Assembly (NCBI GenBank): GCA_964607795.1
Contig: CAZSLA010000013.1
Coordinates: forward strand, 1-23,398
Direction of reading: 5' to 3'
Length of the DNA: 23,398 bases
From: DYGT01 sp964607795
GTDB lineage: Bacteria; Patescibacteriota; Microgenomatia; UBA8517
Shown: positions 1-7,877 of the stretch, in pieces
Layout: each line of letters begins with the position of its first letter
Position numbering within the stretch: the first letter of the stretch is position 1
Notes under the pieces: model-generated
Database searches by the model: none
Told to the model about the DNA's origin: nothing
What the model saw: only the letters and a program-made list of their open reading frames with translations
Program-made: the position numbers and the translations under genes

Positions 1-2064
1 CACAGTATGTTCATCGCCCACGAAAAGCTCCATGAGCTCTGCGATGGTGTAGGGATTATTTGTCCATTCGTTGACATCTTTATAAACCTTGCCTTGGTAG
101 CGCGTAGCCAGGGCCTTATTATCAAGGTTGATTTCTTCCTCACTGCCCAGGAAAAATACGCCCCTGCCATCCGGGCTGACGGCGACCAAAATATGCGGGA
201 AGACACGGCGCATACTTGCAAAAAGCATGCGGAAATCATCTTCGGAGGCTCCGTACCAAAACCAAGCGGCCACAACTCCGCCCGGGTTGAGGATCTTTTT
301 GGCATCCTCATAAAACTCTTGGGAATACAAAACCGTGGTGCCGGCGGCATTGATGGGTGGCGGCGGATCGATGGCAATGACGTCGTATTTTTTCTCGGCG
401 AGAAAGATGTAATTTCTGCCATCATTGATAATGATTTGCCCTTTGGGGTTATCGAGAACTTTTTTGCCATCGCCGTAAAACATCTCAAATGTCAAAGGTA
501 CTGAGGGCACAAGCTCCACCGCGTCTACATCAATGTCGTGCGCCAAAGCCGAGCGGTAGGTGGTGCCCATGCCAAAGGCAATAATCAGCATATTTTGGGG
601 ATTTTCGTGGATCAAAAGCGGCAAATGGGCCAAAAGCTTGGTCTGGATGGTGAGGGTGGTGGTTTGCACGCCATCGATTATAAGGCCCTTGTCGCTTTCG
701 TTTTTGTTCCCTGCAAATACCAAGATCGAGGCGACCTCGTCTTCCAAAATTTGCCATTCCCAGCCCTCGCTTTCGTAGTAAGCAATTTTTTCTTTGAGGC
801 TATGCTCCATATATATGCCGGGCATTTCTTTAGCGCTTATGATGATTGCAGCAATGGGAATAAGCGTAAGCATTCCCACAAAAGCAAATTTTAACCCTTC
901 ATTTGCCAGCAAAAGCCCGCCCAAAGTCAGATTTAAAATTGCCAAAAAAAGAAGCGTGTAGTTGGTGCCGATTAGGCCAAGCAAAAAAAAGCCCGTTGCG
1001 ATGGGTCCGATAATGGAGCCCGTGGTATTTAAGCTATAGGCAAGCCCCACGTGGGTGCCGAGCTTGGTGCTGTTTTTGAAAAGGGTGCTCACCACCGGGA
1101 AAGTCATGCCCATGAGGATGGAAGTGGGCATAAGGACCAAAACAAGTTTGGTTGGCTTTGCCAAAGCCAGGTCCAGGCCCAAAATGAGAAGCGATAAAAC
1201 CGCAAGTAAGCCAATGCTGATTTGAAGAAGGCCGAACATAAGAATATACCTTTGACTCAGACGCGTAAGTATGGGCGTGACAATTGCTCCGATGGCAATG
1301 CCCAGAAGGACGGTTGCTAAAATGGTTGCAAAAGCATATACATATGTGCCCAGTGATGCAACCAATAGCCTGGTCCAGAGTATTTCATAGGAAAGAGAAA
1401 TTGCCCCGGACATAAAAAGAGCTAGCATGGCAAAGACGATTGTTGTTTTGGCGTAAGTGTTTTTAGAACTTGGTTTGGGGATTTTTTCTTTTTGTTGGGA
1501 CTTTAGCCTGATGGTAAAAGCCATAAGCCCGATGCTTATATTTGCCCAGGCGGCAAACATAACGGTGAAATTAAGGCCCAAAAGCTCCAGAAGAAAAAAT
1601 GCAGTCACAAGCGTACCCATAAAAGCCCCGAGCGTGTTTACAAAATAAAGCTTTGAAACCGTGGCGGTTAGGTTTTTGAAGCTCAAATGTTTGATAAGAA
1701 CAGGCAGTGTCCCGCCCATAAAAAAAGTCGGTGGCAGGATGAGTACCATGGAAATTAAAAAGCGGGTGAGCGTTGAGCCTGTATACAAAGAAACCACAAA
1801 TGGAAAACTCACCAGGACTACTATGGCCGAAAGGCCGATCAAAATTTCCAATAAGCCCCAGAGCCTGAGGGTGTTTATTTTTTTATCCGAAAGCCAGCCA
1901 AAAAAAAATGAGCCCAAAGCAATTCCACCCATGAACAAGGAAATAACAGTGGTGGTGGAATAGGTAGTATTACCAAAGATCAAAACCAGCATTCTTGCCC
2001 AAACTACCTGGTACAATAGACCCAGGGCGCCCGAAATGGTGAAAAGCAAGTAAAGGCGCTTCAT
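1..2064 (-). CDS. Fused membrane transporter-like / spermidine synthase-like protein, 3' end outside window
   Basis: The frame is open for 688 codons from the ATG at 2064 to the window edge with no stop, so the C-terminus is missing. The first ~430 residues are strongly hydrophobic and hold two copies of the same signature (SGALGLLYQVVWARML near residue 11 and SGAISLSYEILWTRLL near 220), each followed by glycine-rich membrane helices. This is the duplicated membrane half of the fused MFS/spermidine synthase family. The rest is a SAM-dependent methyltransferase-type fold: a glycine-rich loop (IIAFGMGTTYRSA), an acidic strand end (VDAVELVPSV) and an IDPPPP motif followed by YSQEFYEDAKKILNPGGV, as in polyamine synthases. 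Substrate and true polyamine synthase activity cannot be told. The start is fixed by an AT-rich -10-like element 8 bases upstream and by the divergent gene 16 bases away. Confidence 0.85.
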   Translation of the reverse strand, partial: MKRLYLLFTISGALGLLYQVVWARMLVLIFGNTTYSTTTVISLFMGGIALGSFFFGWLSDKKINTLRLWGLLEILIGLSAIVVLVSFPFVVSLYTGSTLTRFLISMVLILPPTFFMGGTLPVLIKHLSFKNLTATVSKLYFVNTLGAFMGTLVTAFFLLELLGLNFTVMFAAWANISIGLMAFTIRLKSQQKEKIPKPSSKNTYAKTTIVFAMLALFMSGAISLSYEILWTRLLVASLGTYVYAFATILATVLLGIAIGAIVTPILTRLSQRYILMFGLLQISIGLLAVLSLLILGLDLALAKPTKLVLVLMPTSILMGMTFPVVSTLFKNSTKLGTHVGLAYSLNTTGSIIGPIATGFFLLGLIGTNYTLLFLAILNLTLGGLLLANEGLKFAFVGMLTLIPIAAIIISAKEMPGIYMEHSLKEKIAYYESEGWEWQILEDEVASILVFAGNKNESDKGLIIDGVQTTTLTIQTKLLAHLPLLIHENPQNMLIIAFGMGTTYRSALAHDIDVDAVELVPSVPLTFEMFYGDGKKVLDNPKGQIIINDGRNYIFLAEKKYDVIAIDPPPPINAAGTTVLYSQEFYEDAKKILNPGGVVAAWFWYGASEDDFRMLFASMRRVFPHILVAVSPDGRGVFFLGSEEEINLDNKALATRYQGKVYKDVNEWTNNPYTIAELMELFVGDEHTV

Positions 2065-2080
2065 AGCAAACTATATTAGA
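2065..2080. promoter_or_regulatory. 16-base divergent promoter space
   Basis: Only 16 bases separate the two start codons. They contain ctatatta, which reads as TAATAT toward the minus gene (8 bases before its ATG) and as TATATT or ACTATA toward the plus gene (3 or 5 bases before its ATG). There is no Shine-Dalgarno sequence on either side, so both transcripts would be leaderless or nearly so, and the -35 regions would lie inside the opposite gene. Confidence 0.5.
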
Positions 2081-3151
2081 ATGAAAAAGGAGGATTTAAA
2101 AGCCCTAAAGATGCGGAAGGCCAAGATTAAAAACAGGCATTTTTGGCAAAAGCTCCATGATTTTTTTATTTTTGATCTGGAAGCCGGTGGCTACATTGAA
2201 AATTTAATGATCTCGGCAGTCTCGGCAATTATCGGTATCAGGGTCTATCTGGCGCTTTTGGATTATCCCAAAGTGGGTGCAAGCGGCCTTCACATTGCCC
2301 ACATGCTGTGGGGAGGGCTTTTGATGTTTTTGGGGCTTATAGTCCTCCTGACATTTTTAAACAAAGAAGCTAAAAGCTTTGCAAGCATTGTCGGGGGTTT
2401 TGGCTTTGGCTTGTTTATTGATGAACTTGGTAAATTCATAACCAGCGACAACAATTACTTTTTCGAGCCGGCAATTGCCTTGATTTATGTTTTATTTATG
2501 GCGATATTTTTGCTTTACCGTTTATTTGAGCGCTCGCTTGCCGTAAGACCAAAGGATTATGCGATCAATGCCCTGGAAGTTATGAAAGAAGTGATTTTGT
2601 ATGACCTGGATGAACAGGAAAAAAACCGCGCTATGTGGTATTTGAAGCACGCTAAAGGCAATGACCCGGTGATTAGTTATTTAAAAAAAGCGCTTAAGGA
2701 TCTAGAAATTACTGCCGAAAACAAGCCTCATATCATTTCCATCGCCAAAAATTATTTATATCGCTATTATTTAAAAGCCATTCAAAGCTCATTTTTTGGC
2801 TCGCTATTGGTAATTATTTTTGTTTTTTATTCGATAGTTTCGTTTATAGACGGGCTTGGGGACGTGGCTACTTTTATGGGTTTTTGGGATTGGGGGCATT
2901 TTGTCTCCTCAAGTATAAGCTCGCTTTTGGCCATGCTTGGGGTGTATTATCTGGTTCATAAAGACGCCAGGCTTAAGGCTTACCGCGCTTTTAAGGCTGC
3001 AGTCCTGACCCATCTTTTGCTCACCCAGTTTTTTCTTTTTTACTTTGACCAGCTGGCGGCCCTCAGCTCTTTGGTGGTCAATGTTTCTTTGTATATTGCC
3101 ATCCAGTATTTTATTGATCAGGAACAGATGGTTCTCCGAAAAACTGGCTAA
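2081..3151 (+). CDS. Conserved multi-pass integral membrane protein of unknown function
   Basis: This is a 356-residue protein with a short basic N-terminus and about seven or eight hydrophobic segments (roughly residues 40-63, 70-93, 101-115, 128-147, 236-257, 272-293 and 305-350), separated by a charged soluble stretch at about 150-230. The segment GFGFGLFIDELGKFITSDNN after HMLWGGLLM resembles a family of uncharacterised bacterial membrane proteins sharing a FIDE-x-GKF-x-TxDNxYFF core; I recall this pattern but no function. The start is the first ATG after the shared promoter. A strong AAGGAGG at 2086-2092 lies inside the coding region and is too far from the next ATG (2111) to favour it. 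The gene is followed by the greA promoter and no visible terminator. Confidence 0.8.
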   Translation: MKKEDLKALKMRKAKIKNRHFWQKLHDFFIFDLEAGGYIENLMISAVSAIIGIRVYLALLDYPKVGASGLHIAHMLWGGLLMFLGLIVLLTFLNKEAKSFASIVGGFGFGLFIDELGKFITSDNNYFFEPAIALIYVLFMAIFLLYRLFERSLAVRPKDYAINALEVMKEVILYDLDEQEKNRAMWYLKHAKGNDPVISYLKKALKDLEITAENKPHIISIAKNYLYRYYLKAIQSSFFGSLLVIIFVFYSIVSFIDGLGDVATFMGFWDWGHFVSSSISSLLAMLGVYYLVHKDARLKAYRAFKAAVLTHLLLTQFFLFYFDQLAALSSLVVNVSLYIAIQYFIDQEQMVLRKTG

Positions 3152-3165
3152 ATCGTGCATTTCAC

Positions 3166-3194
3166 TTGACAAGGGACAGATAAGCACCTAAAAT
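3166..3194 (+). promoter_or_regulatory. Near-consensus sigma70-type promoter for greA
   Basis: TTGACA at 3166-3171 and TAAAAT at 3189-3194 are separated by exactly 17 bases. This is the closest match to a textbook -35/-10 promoter in the window. It predicts transcription from about 3201 and a leader of about 155 bases before greA, unlike the near-leaderless layout of most other genes here. Confidence 0.8.
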
Positions 3195-3355
3195 ACTGTT
3201 TGTTATTAAAAATAACCTCCCGATGAAAAAAAGTAACATGTATGCCTCCTTTCTTTTCATAGACGAGTCTTCAGCCAAGAAGATTTACCGCTGACCGCGA
3301 GGGTTTTTTACACCTTCGTGGCTAACAAGAGAAAGGATTTTTTTGTCTAAAGAAG
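3195..3355 (+). promoter_or_regulatory. Long structured 5' leader of greA
   Basis: The leader holds a 23-codon open frame (3223-3294) that lacks a Shine-Dalgarno sequence. A hairpin follows: CCGCGAGG at 3295-3302 pairs with CCTTCGTGG at 3313-3321, with one G-U pair and one bulge. The U-run lies in the loop, not after the stem, so it is not a classical terminator. An AAAGGA at about 3331 is too far from the greA ATG; AAGAAG just before the ATG is weak. I match it to no known riboswitch. Confidence 0.4.
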
Positions 3356-3832
3356 ATGAATAATCAAGAAATACAAGTAACAAGAAAAGGCTATGAGGCT
3401 CTAAAAAGCGAGCTTGAGGATCTCGTGGCTAACAAAAGGCCGGCGGCTGTGGAAAGGCTCGAGCGGGCGCGCCAGGAAGGCGACCTGCGGGAAAATAGCG
3501 ACTATATCGATGCTAAGGAAGAGCTTGAGTTTTTGGATGGCAGGATAGACCAGCTCAAGCATGTGGTGGATCATGCTCAGATTATTGAGCCCGAGGATAT
3601 TATGGATGGCGAAGTTTCTTTGGGGACTTTGGTCACACTTAATACCGATGGCGTCAACCAGGAATTTGAGATTGTGGGCGAATGGGAAGCGGACCCGATG
3701 AAAAAGAAAATTTCGCCCAAATCTCCATTGGGCAGTAAGCTTGTGGGTAAACAAGTGGGGGATATGGTAGAAGTGGAAGCTCCGGCAGGCACTATTATCT
3801 ACAAAATTTTAGAAGTTAAGACACTTTCCTAA
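3356..3832 (+). CDS. greA: Transcription elongation factor GreA
   Basis: GreA enters the secondary channel of RNA polymerase and stimulates cleavage of the transcript end in backtracked complexes. The 158-residue length matches the family. The N-terminal coiled-coil hairpin (about residues 8-75) carries GDLRENSDY at its tip, equivalent to the usual GDLSENAEY with its functional acidic residues. The C-terminal FKBP-like domain shows GTLVTL, ISPKSPLGSKLVGK and VEAPAGTIIYKIL. It is the first gene of a plus-strand run and lysS begins 49 bases downstream. The only odd point is the long leader; the protein itself looks normal. Confidence 0.97.
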   Translation: MNNQEIQVTRKGYEALKSELEDLVANKRPAAVERLERARQEGDLRENSDYIDAKEELEFLDGRIDQLKHVVDHAQIIEPEDIMDGEVSLGTLVTLNTDGVNQEFEIVGEWEADPMKKKISPKSPLGSKLVGKQVGDMVEVEAPAGTIIYKILEVKTLS

Positions 3833-3865
3833 AGGACGGATATTTTTTGTTTGGCAAAATCGTTG

Positions 3866-3871
3866 TATACT
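3866..3871 (+). promoter_or_regulatory. Possible -10 element for lysS
   Basis: TATACT ends 10 bases before the lysS ATG. No good -35 is visible at 17 bases, and there is no Shine-Dalgarno sequence between greA and lysS. A transcript from here would have a leader of only about 3 bases. Read-through from the greA promoter is the alternative. Confidence 0.4.
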
Positions 3872-3881
3872 AACTCATAAG

Positions 3882-5366
3882 ATGAGTGAGACAAGGCTTG
3901 AAAATATCCGGAAAGTTAGGCTTGAAAAGCTTGAACGCTTGCGGAAGCTTGGCATAGACCCATACCCGGGGAAAGCAAATAAAAAACAAAAAAACCAGGA
4001 AGTTATTGATCAATACGAAAATTTTGCGAATCAGGAAGCGGCTGTGGCCGGCCGCATCATGAGCTGGCGCGAGCACGGGGCAATTACCTTTGCACACATC
4101 AAAGATGATTCAGGCAGCATCCAGCTTTTTATCAAAGAAGAGGGTCTGGAGGGAACGAGCCAAGAAAAACAGATTCTGGGGTACAATGAACTTCAGCTTT
4201 TGGATATCGGCGATTTTATCGAAGCCACGGGAATTGTGGGGAAAACTGTGCGCGGGGAAGTGTCCGTTACTCCGCGGCAAATCCGCGTGCTTGCTAAATC
4301 CATCCGGCCTTTGCCGTCTGAGTGGCATGGTATCAAAGATGAAGAGCTGTGCTTTCGCCAGCGCTATGTAGATTTGCTTATAAATGAGGACGTCAAGGAT
4401 TTATTAAAGAAAAAGGCTGTTTTTTGGAATGCAATACGCGATTTTTTAACCGAAAGGGAGTTTTTGGAAGTTGAAACCCCGGTTTTGGAAAATACCGCGG
4501 GCGGAGCTGATGCCAACCCATTTGTTACGCACCACGACGCCTTGGACATTGACCTTTATCTTCGCATTTCTATGGGTGAGCTGTGGCAAAAACGCTTAAT
4601 GGTCGCCGGTTTTGAAAAAACTTTTGAGATTGGACGGCAGTTTCGAAATGAGGGAATTAGCCGTGAGCATCTGCAGGATTACACGCAGATGGAGTTTTAC
4701 TGGGCTTATGCTAATTTTGAGGATTCGATGGGTTTAGTTGAAGAAATGTATAAATATGTTGCAAAAGAAACTTTCGGCAAATTAAACTTTAAAATCGGGG
4801 ATTTCGAGGTTGACCTTGTTAAGCCCTGGGAAAGATTGGACTACCAACAGACTGTTTTGGACAAAACCGGTGTAGACATTTTAATGACCACAGAAGATGA
4901 ACTTCGGGCAAAACTTGATGAGAAGAATATAGCTTATGATAAATCTGATCAAAAAGGACGGTTAATTGACCTTTTGTGGAAAAGTATCAGAAAACAGCTT
5001 GCCGGGCCGGCGTTTCTAACCGGGCATCCGGTTGCGGTTTCGCCGCTTGCGAAAAGAGATGTGAATCGGCCAGAATTAACCCAGCGTTATCAGATTATTT
5101 TAGCAGGCTCAGAAATGGGCAATGGCTATAGCGAGCTTAATGACCCGATCGACCAGACTAAGCGCTTTGAAGCACAGCAGGCCATGCGCGACGCGGGAGA
5201 CCTAGAGGCGCAGATGTTTGACACAGATTTTGTACGCGCCCTGGAGTACGGCATGCCGCCCGTGACTGGTTTTGGGGTTTCTGAAAGGCTATTTAGTTTT
5301 TTGGCAGACAAACCTATTCGTGATACCGTCTTTTTCCCGCTTCTAAAACCCGAAGAACATACCTAG
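3882..5366 (+). CDS. lysS: Lysyl-tRNA synthetase, class II
   Basis: This enzyme charges tRNA-Lys with lysine. The 494-residue protein has the bacterial class II layout: an N-terminal OB-fold anticodon-binding domain (about 55-150, AAVAGRIMSWREHGAITFAHI) and the class II core. Motif 2 is FEIGRQFRNEGISREHLQDY, with the ATP-binding arginine after FRNE. The core ends in LAGSEMGNGYSELNDPIDQ and motif 3 GFGVSERLFSFLADKPIRDT. Motif 3 has SER where the commonest bacterial enzymes have a G-IDR form; the arginine is kept, and ERLF forms are, as I recall, common in Candidate Phyla Radiation enzymes. The N-terminus (MSETRLENIRKVRLEKLERL) is typical. The downstream neighbour is a truncated pseudogene 38 bases away. 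Confidence 0.96.
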   Translation: MSETRLENIRKVRLEKLERLRKLGIDPYPGKANKKQKNQEVIDQYENFANQEAAVAGRIMSWREHGAITFAHIKDDSGSIQLFIKEEGLEGTSQEKQILGYNELQLLDIGDFIEATGIVGKTVRGEVSVTPRQIRVLAKSIRPLPSEWHGIKDEELCFRQRYVDLLINEDVKDLLKKKAVFWNAIRDFLTEREFLEVETPVLENTAGGADANPFVTHHDALDIDLYLRISMGELWQKRLMVAGFEKTFEIGRQFRNEGISREHLQDYTQMEFYWAYANFEDSMGLVEEMYKYVAKETFGKLNFKIGDFEVDLVKPWERLDYQQTVLDKTGVDILMTTEDELRAKLDEKNIAYDKSDQKGRLIDLLWKSIRKQLAGPAFLTGHPVAVSPLAKRDVNRPELTQRYQIILAGSEMGNGYSELNDPIDQTKRFEAQQAMRDAGDLEAQMFDTDFVRALEYGMPPVTGFGVSERLFSFLADKPIRDTVFFPLLKPEEHT

Positions 5367-5404
5367 TCGGCAACCATATTAAAAGCTTCAAACTTAAAGA
5401 TTAA

Positions 5405-5841
5405 ATGGAGGGTGCCGCCAGATCCGGTAAACAAAATATTGTTGAAGGATCAGAAGGGATAAAAACGAGTTTGAAAACCGCTATAAAATTAACCAATGTT
5501 GCCAAGGCATCAATTGAAGAGTTGCTTGCGGATTTTGAAGATTATGCCAGACAGAAAGATATTAAGATATGGGATAAGACAGACAAAAGGGTGTTTATTA
5601 TCGGTCTTATTCCTCAGAATTCGTAAAAAATTTAAGTCTCTTAGGTAAGTTAGATAGAAAAATAAAATTGCCATTAAATCAGGAAAAAGCTGTGAATTTA
5701 ATGTTAACGCTTTGCCATAAAGCCACTTTCCTGATGAATAAACAGGTGGAAGCGTTAGAAAGAAAGATGATTAAGGAGGGTGGATATACGGAAAACCTGT
5801 ATAATAGAAGAATGGAATACAGAAAGAGGAGATATGACTAG
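5405..5841 (+). pseudogene. Four-helix-bundle protein (S23/suffix-domain type), 5'-truncated and frameshifted
   Basis: The first part (5405-5626) encodes GAARSGKQNIVEGSEG and helices ending in ADFEDYARQKDIKIWDKTDKR, the core of four-helix-bundle proteins. It then drifts into a stop. Moving to the -1 frame near AAAAGGG (5585-5591) restores family-like sequence to the TAG at 5839, including FLMNKQVEALERKMIKEGG and a basic YTENLYNRRMEYRKRR tail like the family's C-terminal suffix. The N-terminal helix expected before GAARSGKQN is absent: a TAA sits directly before the first ATG and lysS ends only 38 bases upstream. The end overlaps the next gene's ATG by 8 bases, so the ancestral gene was probably translationally coupled to it. 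Either the gene is decayed or one base is missing in the assembly. Confidence 0.75.
5800..5833 (+). promoter_or_regulatory. -10 element and ribosome binding site for the HD-domain gene
   Basis: TATAAT at 5800-5805 lies 28 bases before the ATG at 5834, and GAGGAG at 5826-5831 precedes that ATG closely. This is one of few genes here with a clear Shine-Dalgarno sequence, and it decides the start at 5834 over an upstream in-frame ATG at 5780. A -35 is not obvious. Confidence 0.5.
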
Positions 5842-6394
5842 GGATGAAGCTTTAGCATTAGTTCAAAAACACACCAAAAACCAGAATCTAGTGCGGCATA
5901 TGCTTGCTGTAGAGGCCGTGATGGGAGCCTTGGCCAAGAAGTTCGGGGGGAATAAAGCAAGCTGGGAATTAGCGGGGATTTTGCACGATGCGGACTATGA
6001 ATATGTAAAAGCGAATACATCCCGCCACACCCACCAGACGCTGGAATGGCTCAAGACTCATGATTTATCCCGGGATGTGAAAGATGCGATAGCCAGTCAC
6101 GCATGGAAATATGTGCCCGATGCACCGGAACCCAAAACTCAGATGGAGTGGGCTTTGTATACTTGCGACGAGCTTACCGGGCTTATTGTGGCGGTTGCTT
6201 TGGTTAAAGGCAAAAAATTATCAGAAGTTACAGTAGATTCTATATTGAAAAAATGGGAGCAAAACGGCTTTGCTGCTGGCGTTAACAGGGCCCAAATTGA
6301 GTTTTGCCAAGACAAGCTTGGAACTGAGCTTAAAGATTTTATTGCCATTACCCTAAAGGCTATGCAAAATATATCAAACGACTTGCTTCTATAA
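5834..6394 (+). CDS. HD-domain (HDIG-like) metal-dependent phosphohydrolase
   Basis: The 186-residue protein shows the HD-superfamily metal ligands in order: H22 in VRHMLAVEAV, the H51-D52 pair in LAGILHDADYEY, histidines in SRHTHQ and ASHAWKY, and an aspartate in YTCDELTGL. The YTCDELTGL-with-HA pattern is found in small hydrolases of this class that act on nucleotides or other phosphate esters; the substrate is unknown. A longer reading from the ATG at 5780 is open, but those residues lie inside the preceding pseudogene's tail and lack a ribosome site, so 5834 is preferred. The stop is 2 bases before serS, so the two are probably co-transcribed. Confidence 0.85.
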   Translation: MTRDEALALVQKHTKNQNLVRHMLAVEAVMGALAKKFGGNKASWELAGILHDADYEYVKANTSRHTHQTLEWLKTHDLSRDVKDAIASHAWKYVPDAPEPKTQMEWALYTCDELTGLIVAVALVKGKKLSEVTVDSILKKWEQNGFAAGVNRAQIEFCQDKLGTELKDFIAITLKAMQNISNDLLL

Positions 6395-6396
6395 CT

Positions 6397-7635
6397 ATGA
6401 TTGATATTAATTTAATTCGTAATAACCCGGACTTGGTTAAAAAGGGCGTGTCTGATAAACAGGCCAGCCCTCAGGTGGTTGACCGGATAATCGAGCTTGA
6501 TGAAAAAAGGCGTCAGGCCATTTTTGCAGTCGAGCTTCTCCGGGCCGAGCGCAACAGGCTTTCTACAAGCCCTACACACGAGATGATCGCTCAGGCTAAA
6601 AATATCAAAGAGGAACTCAAGCAAGCGGACAAAGACCTTAAAGCAATTGAACAAGAATTTGAACAAACTTTAAAGCTTGTTCCCAATCTTCCTATGCAGG
6701 ATGTGCCCGTGGGCGGAAATGAAAGTGAAAACAGGGAAGTCCGAAAATGGGGTAAGATAAGGGAGTTTAGCTTTAAGCCCTTGGACCATTTGGAGCTTGG
6801 GCAAAGGCTCAACTTAGTAGATTTTGAAGCCGGAGCCAAAGTGGCCGGATCGCAATTTTACTTTCTCAAAAATGATGCCGTTAGGCTGGAATATGCCCTT
6901 TTGCAGTTTGGCATGGAGCTTTTGGCACAAAAGGGATTCCACTTGATTTCCACGCCTGATTTGGCTAGAAGTCGATATTATTTGGGTACCGGCTACCAGC
7001 CCAAAGGCGACGAAGCCCAGATATATGAGATAAAAGACATGGACCTGGGGCTTATTGCCACTTCAGAGGTAACAATGGCTGGCTACCACGCCGACGAAGT
7101 CCTGGATGTGAAAGATTTGCCCCTCAAGTACGCCGCTATCAGCCATTGTTTCCGGCAAGAGGCTGGGGCTTATGGAAAGTACAGCCGCGGGCTTTATAGG
7201 GTGCACCAATTTACAAAACTGGAAATGTTTACCTATGCTCACCCTTTGCAGTCAAGCCCTATGCACGAGGAAATTTTGGCCATTGAAGAGGAGATCATGC
7301 AGAAACTTGCACTTCCTTATCGTATTTTGGAAATGTGCACGGGTGACTTGGGCGCAATTGCGGCCAAAAAATACGACATCGATGCCTGGATGCCGGGGCG
7401 CGGAGGCTGGGGGGAAGTTGCCTCAACAAGTAACACCACGGATTACCAAGCAAGAAATTTAAATATTAAATATCGCGAAGGCGGCCAAAATGTCTACGTA
7501 CATATGCTCAATGGCACGGCCATTGCCATTTCTAGAATGCTTATTGCCATCATGGAAAATTACCAAAATGAAGATGGCAGCATAACCGTCCCCGAGGTGC
7601 TTCAAAAGTGGGTGGGGAAAAAAGTTATTTTTTAA
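6397..7635 (+). CDS. serS: Seryl-tRNA synthetase
   Basis: SerRS charges tRNA-Ser and supplies the substrate for selenocysteine insertion where present. The 412 residues match the family. The start MIDINLIRNNPDLVKKGV is typical, followed by the long two-helix coiled-coil arm (about 30-105) that grips the tRNA long arm. The class II core shows LIATSEVTMAGYHADE, motif 2 FRQEAGAYGKYSRGLYRVHQ, the serine-site region EMCTGDLGAIAAKKYDIDAW and motif 3 LNGTAIAISRMLIAIMENYQ. The usual NG-S-G-LA-GR of motif 3 is altered here, but the arginine remains. It has no Shine-Dalgarno sequence and is probably translated by coupling to the HD gene 2 bases upstream. It converges on a pseudogene cluster with no strong terminator. 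Confidence 0.96.
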   Translation: MIDINLIRNNPDLVKKGVSDKQASPQVVDRIIELDEKRRQAIFAVELLRAERNRLSTSPTHEMIAQAKNIKEELKQADKDLKAIEQEFEQTLKLVPNLPMQDVPVGGNESENREVRKWGKIREFSFKPLDHLELGQRLNLVDFEAGAKVAGSQFYFLKNDAVRLEYALLQFGMELLAQKGFHLISTPDLARSRYYLGTGYQPKGDEAQIYEIKDMDLGLIATSEVTMAGYHADEVLDVKDLPLKYAAISHCFRQEAGAYGKYSRGLYRVHQFTKLEMFTYAHPLQSSPMHEEILAIEEEIMQKLALPYRILEMCTGDLGAIAAKKYDIDAWMPGRGGWGEVASTSNTTDYQARNLNIKYREGGQNVYVHMLNGTAIAISRMLIAIMENYQNEDGSITVPEVLQKWVGKKVIF

Positions 7636-7653
7636 AAATGCTCTGCCAAGGCG

Positions 7654-7877
7654 CTAGACTTCCAAAGCATGCCACAGAGTAATTGATCCAAAAGTGCGGT
7701 GTGGCCGCCATTTGTCCGTGATATTTTTTGCCGCTTCCAGGGTAATTGCATCCACTTGTTAAAATCGACGCCATGCATGGCTTTGTAAATAATTGGATCA
7801 GCGAGTTTGAAATGTTTATAAACAAGCCTGTGGCTTTCTTGTTTTATCTTAATCAAAGCTGATTGTTTGGAAGCCAT
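7654..7877 (-). pseudogene. Remnant of a DNA-3-methyladenine glycosylase-like gene with internal deletion
   Basis: Two coding-like pieces lie in different minus frames. The upstream piece reads LVYKHFKLADPIIYKAMHGV (7877 down to about 7765), like the N-terminus of AlkA/HhH-GPD-type base-excision glycosylases. The downstream piece (about 7765 to the TAG at 7656-7654) reads VDAITLEAAKNITDKWRPHR then TFGSITLWHALEV, like the very C-terminus of the same family (W-PYR-x6-LWH). The whole middle, including the helix-hairpin-helix and catalytic aspartate, is missing, so the product cannot be an active glycosylase. The family call rests on my memory of these end motifs and is moderate. Confidence 0.6.

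Noticed and set aside
3295..3321. Hairpin with a T-run before greA read as a terminator
   Set aside because: The T-run is in the loop and not after the stem, so it lacks the form of an intrinsic terminator.
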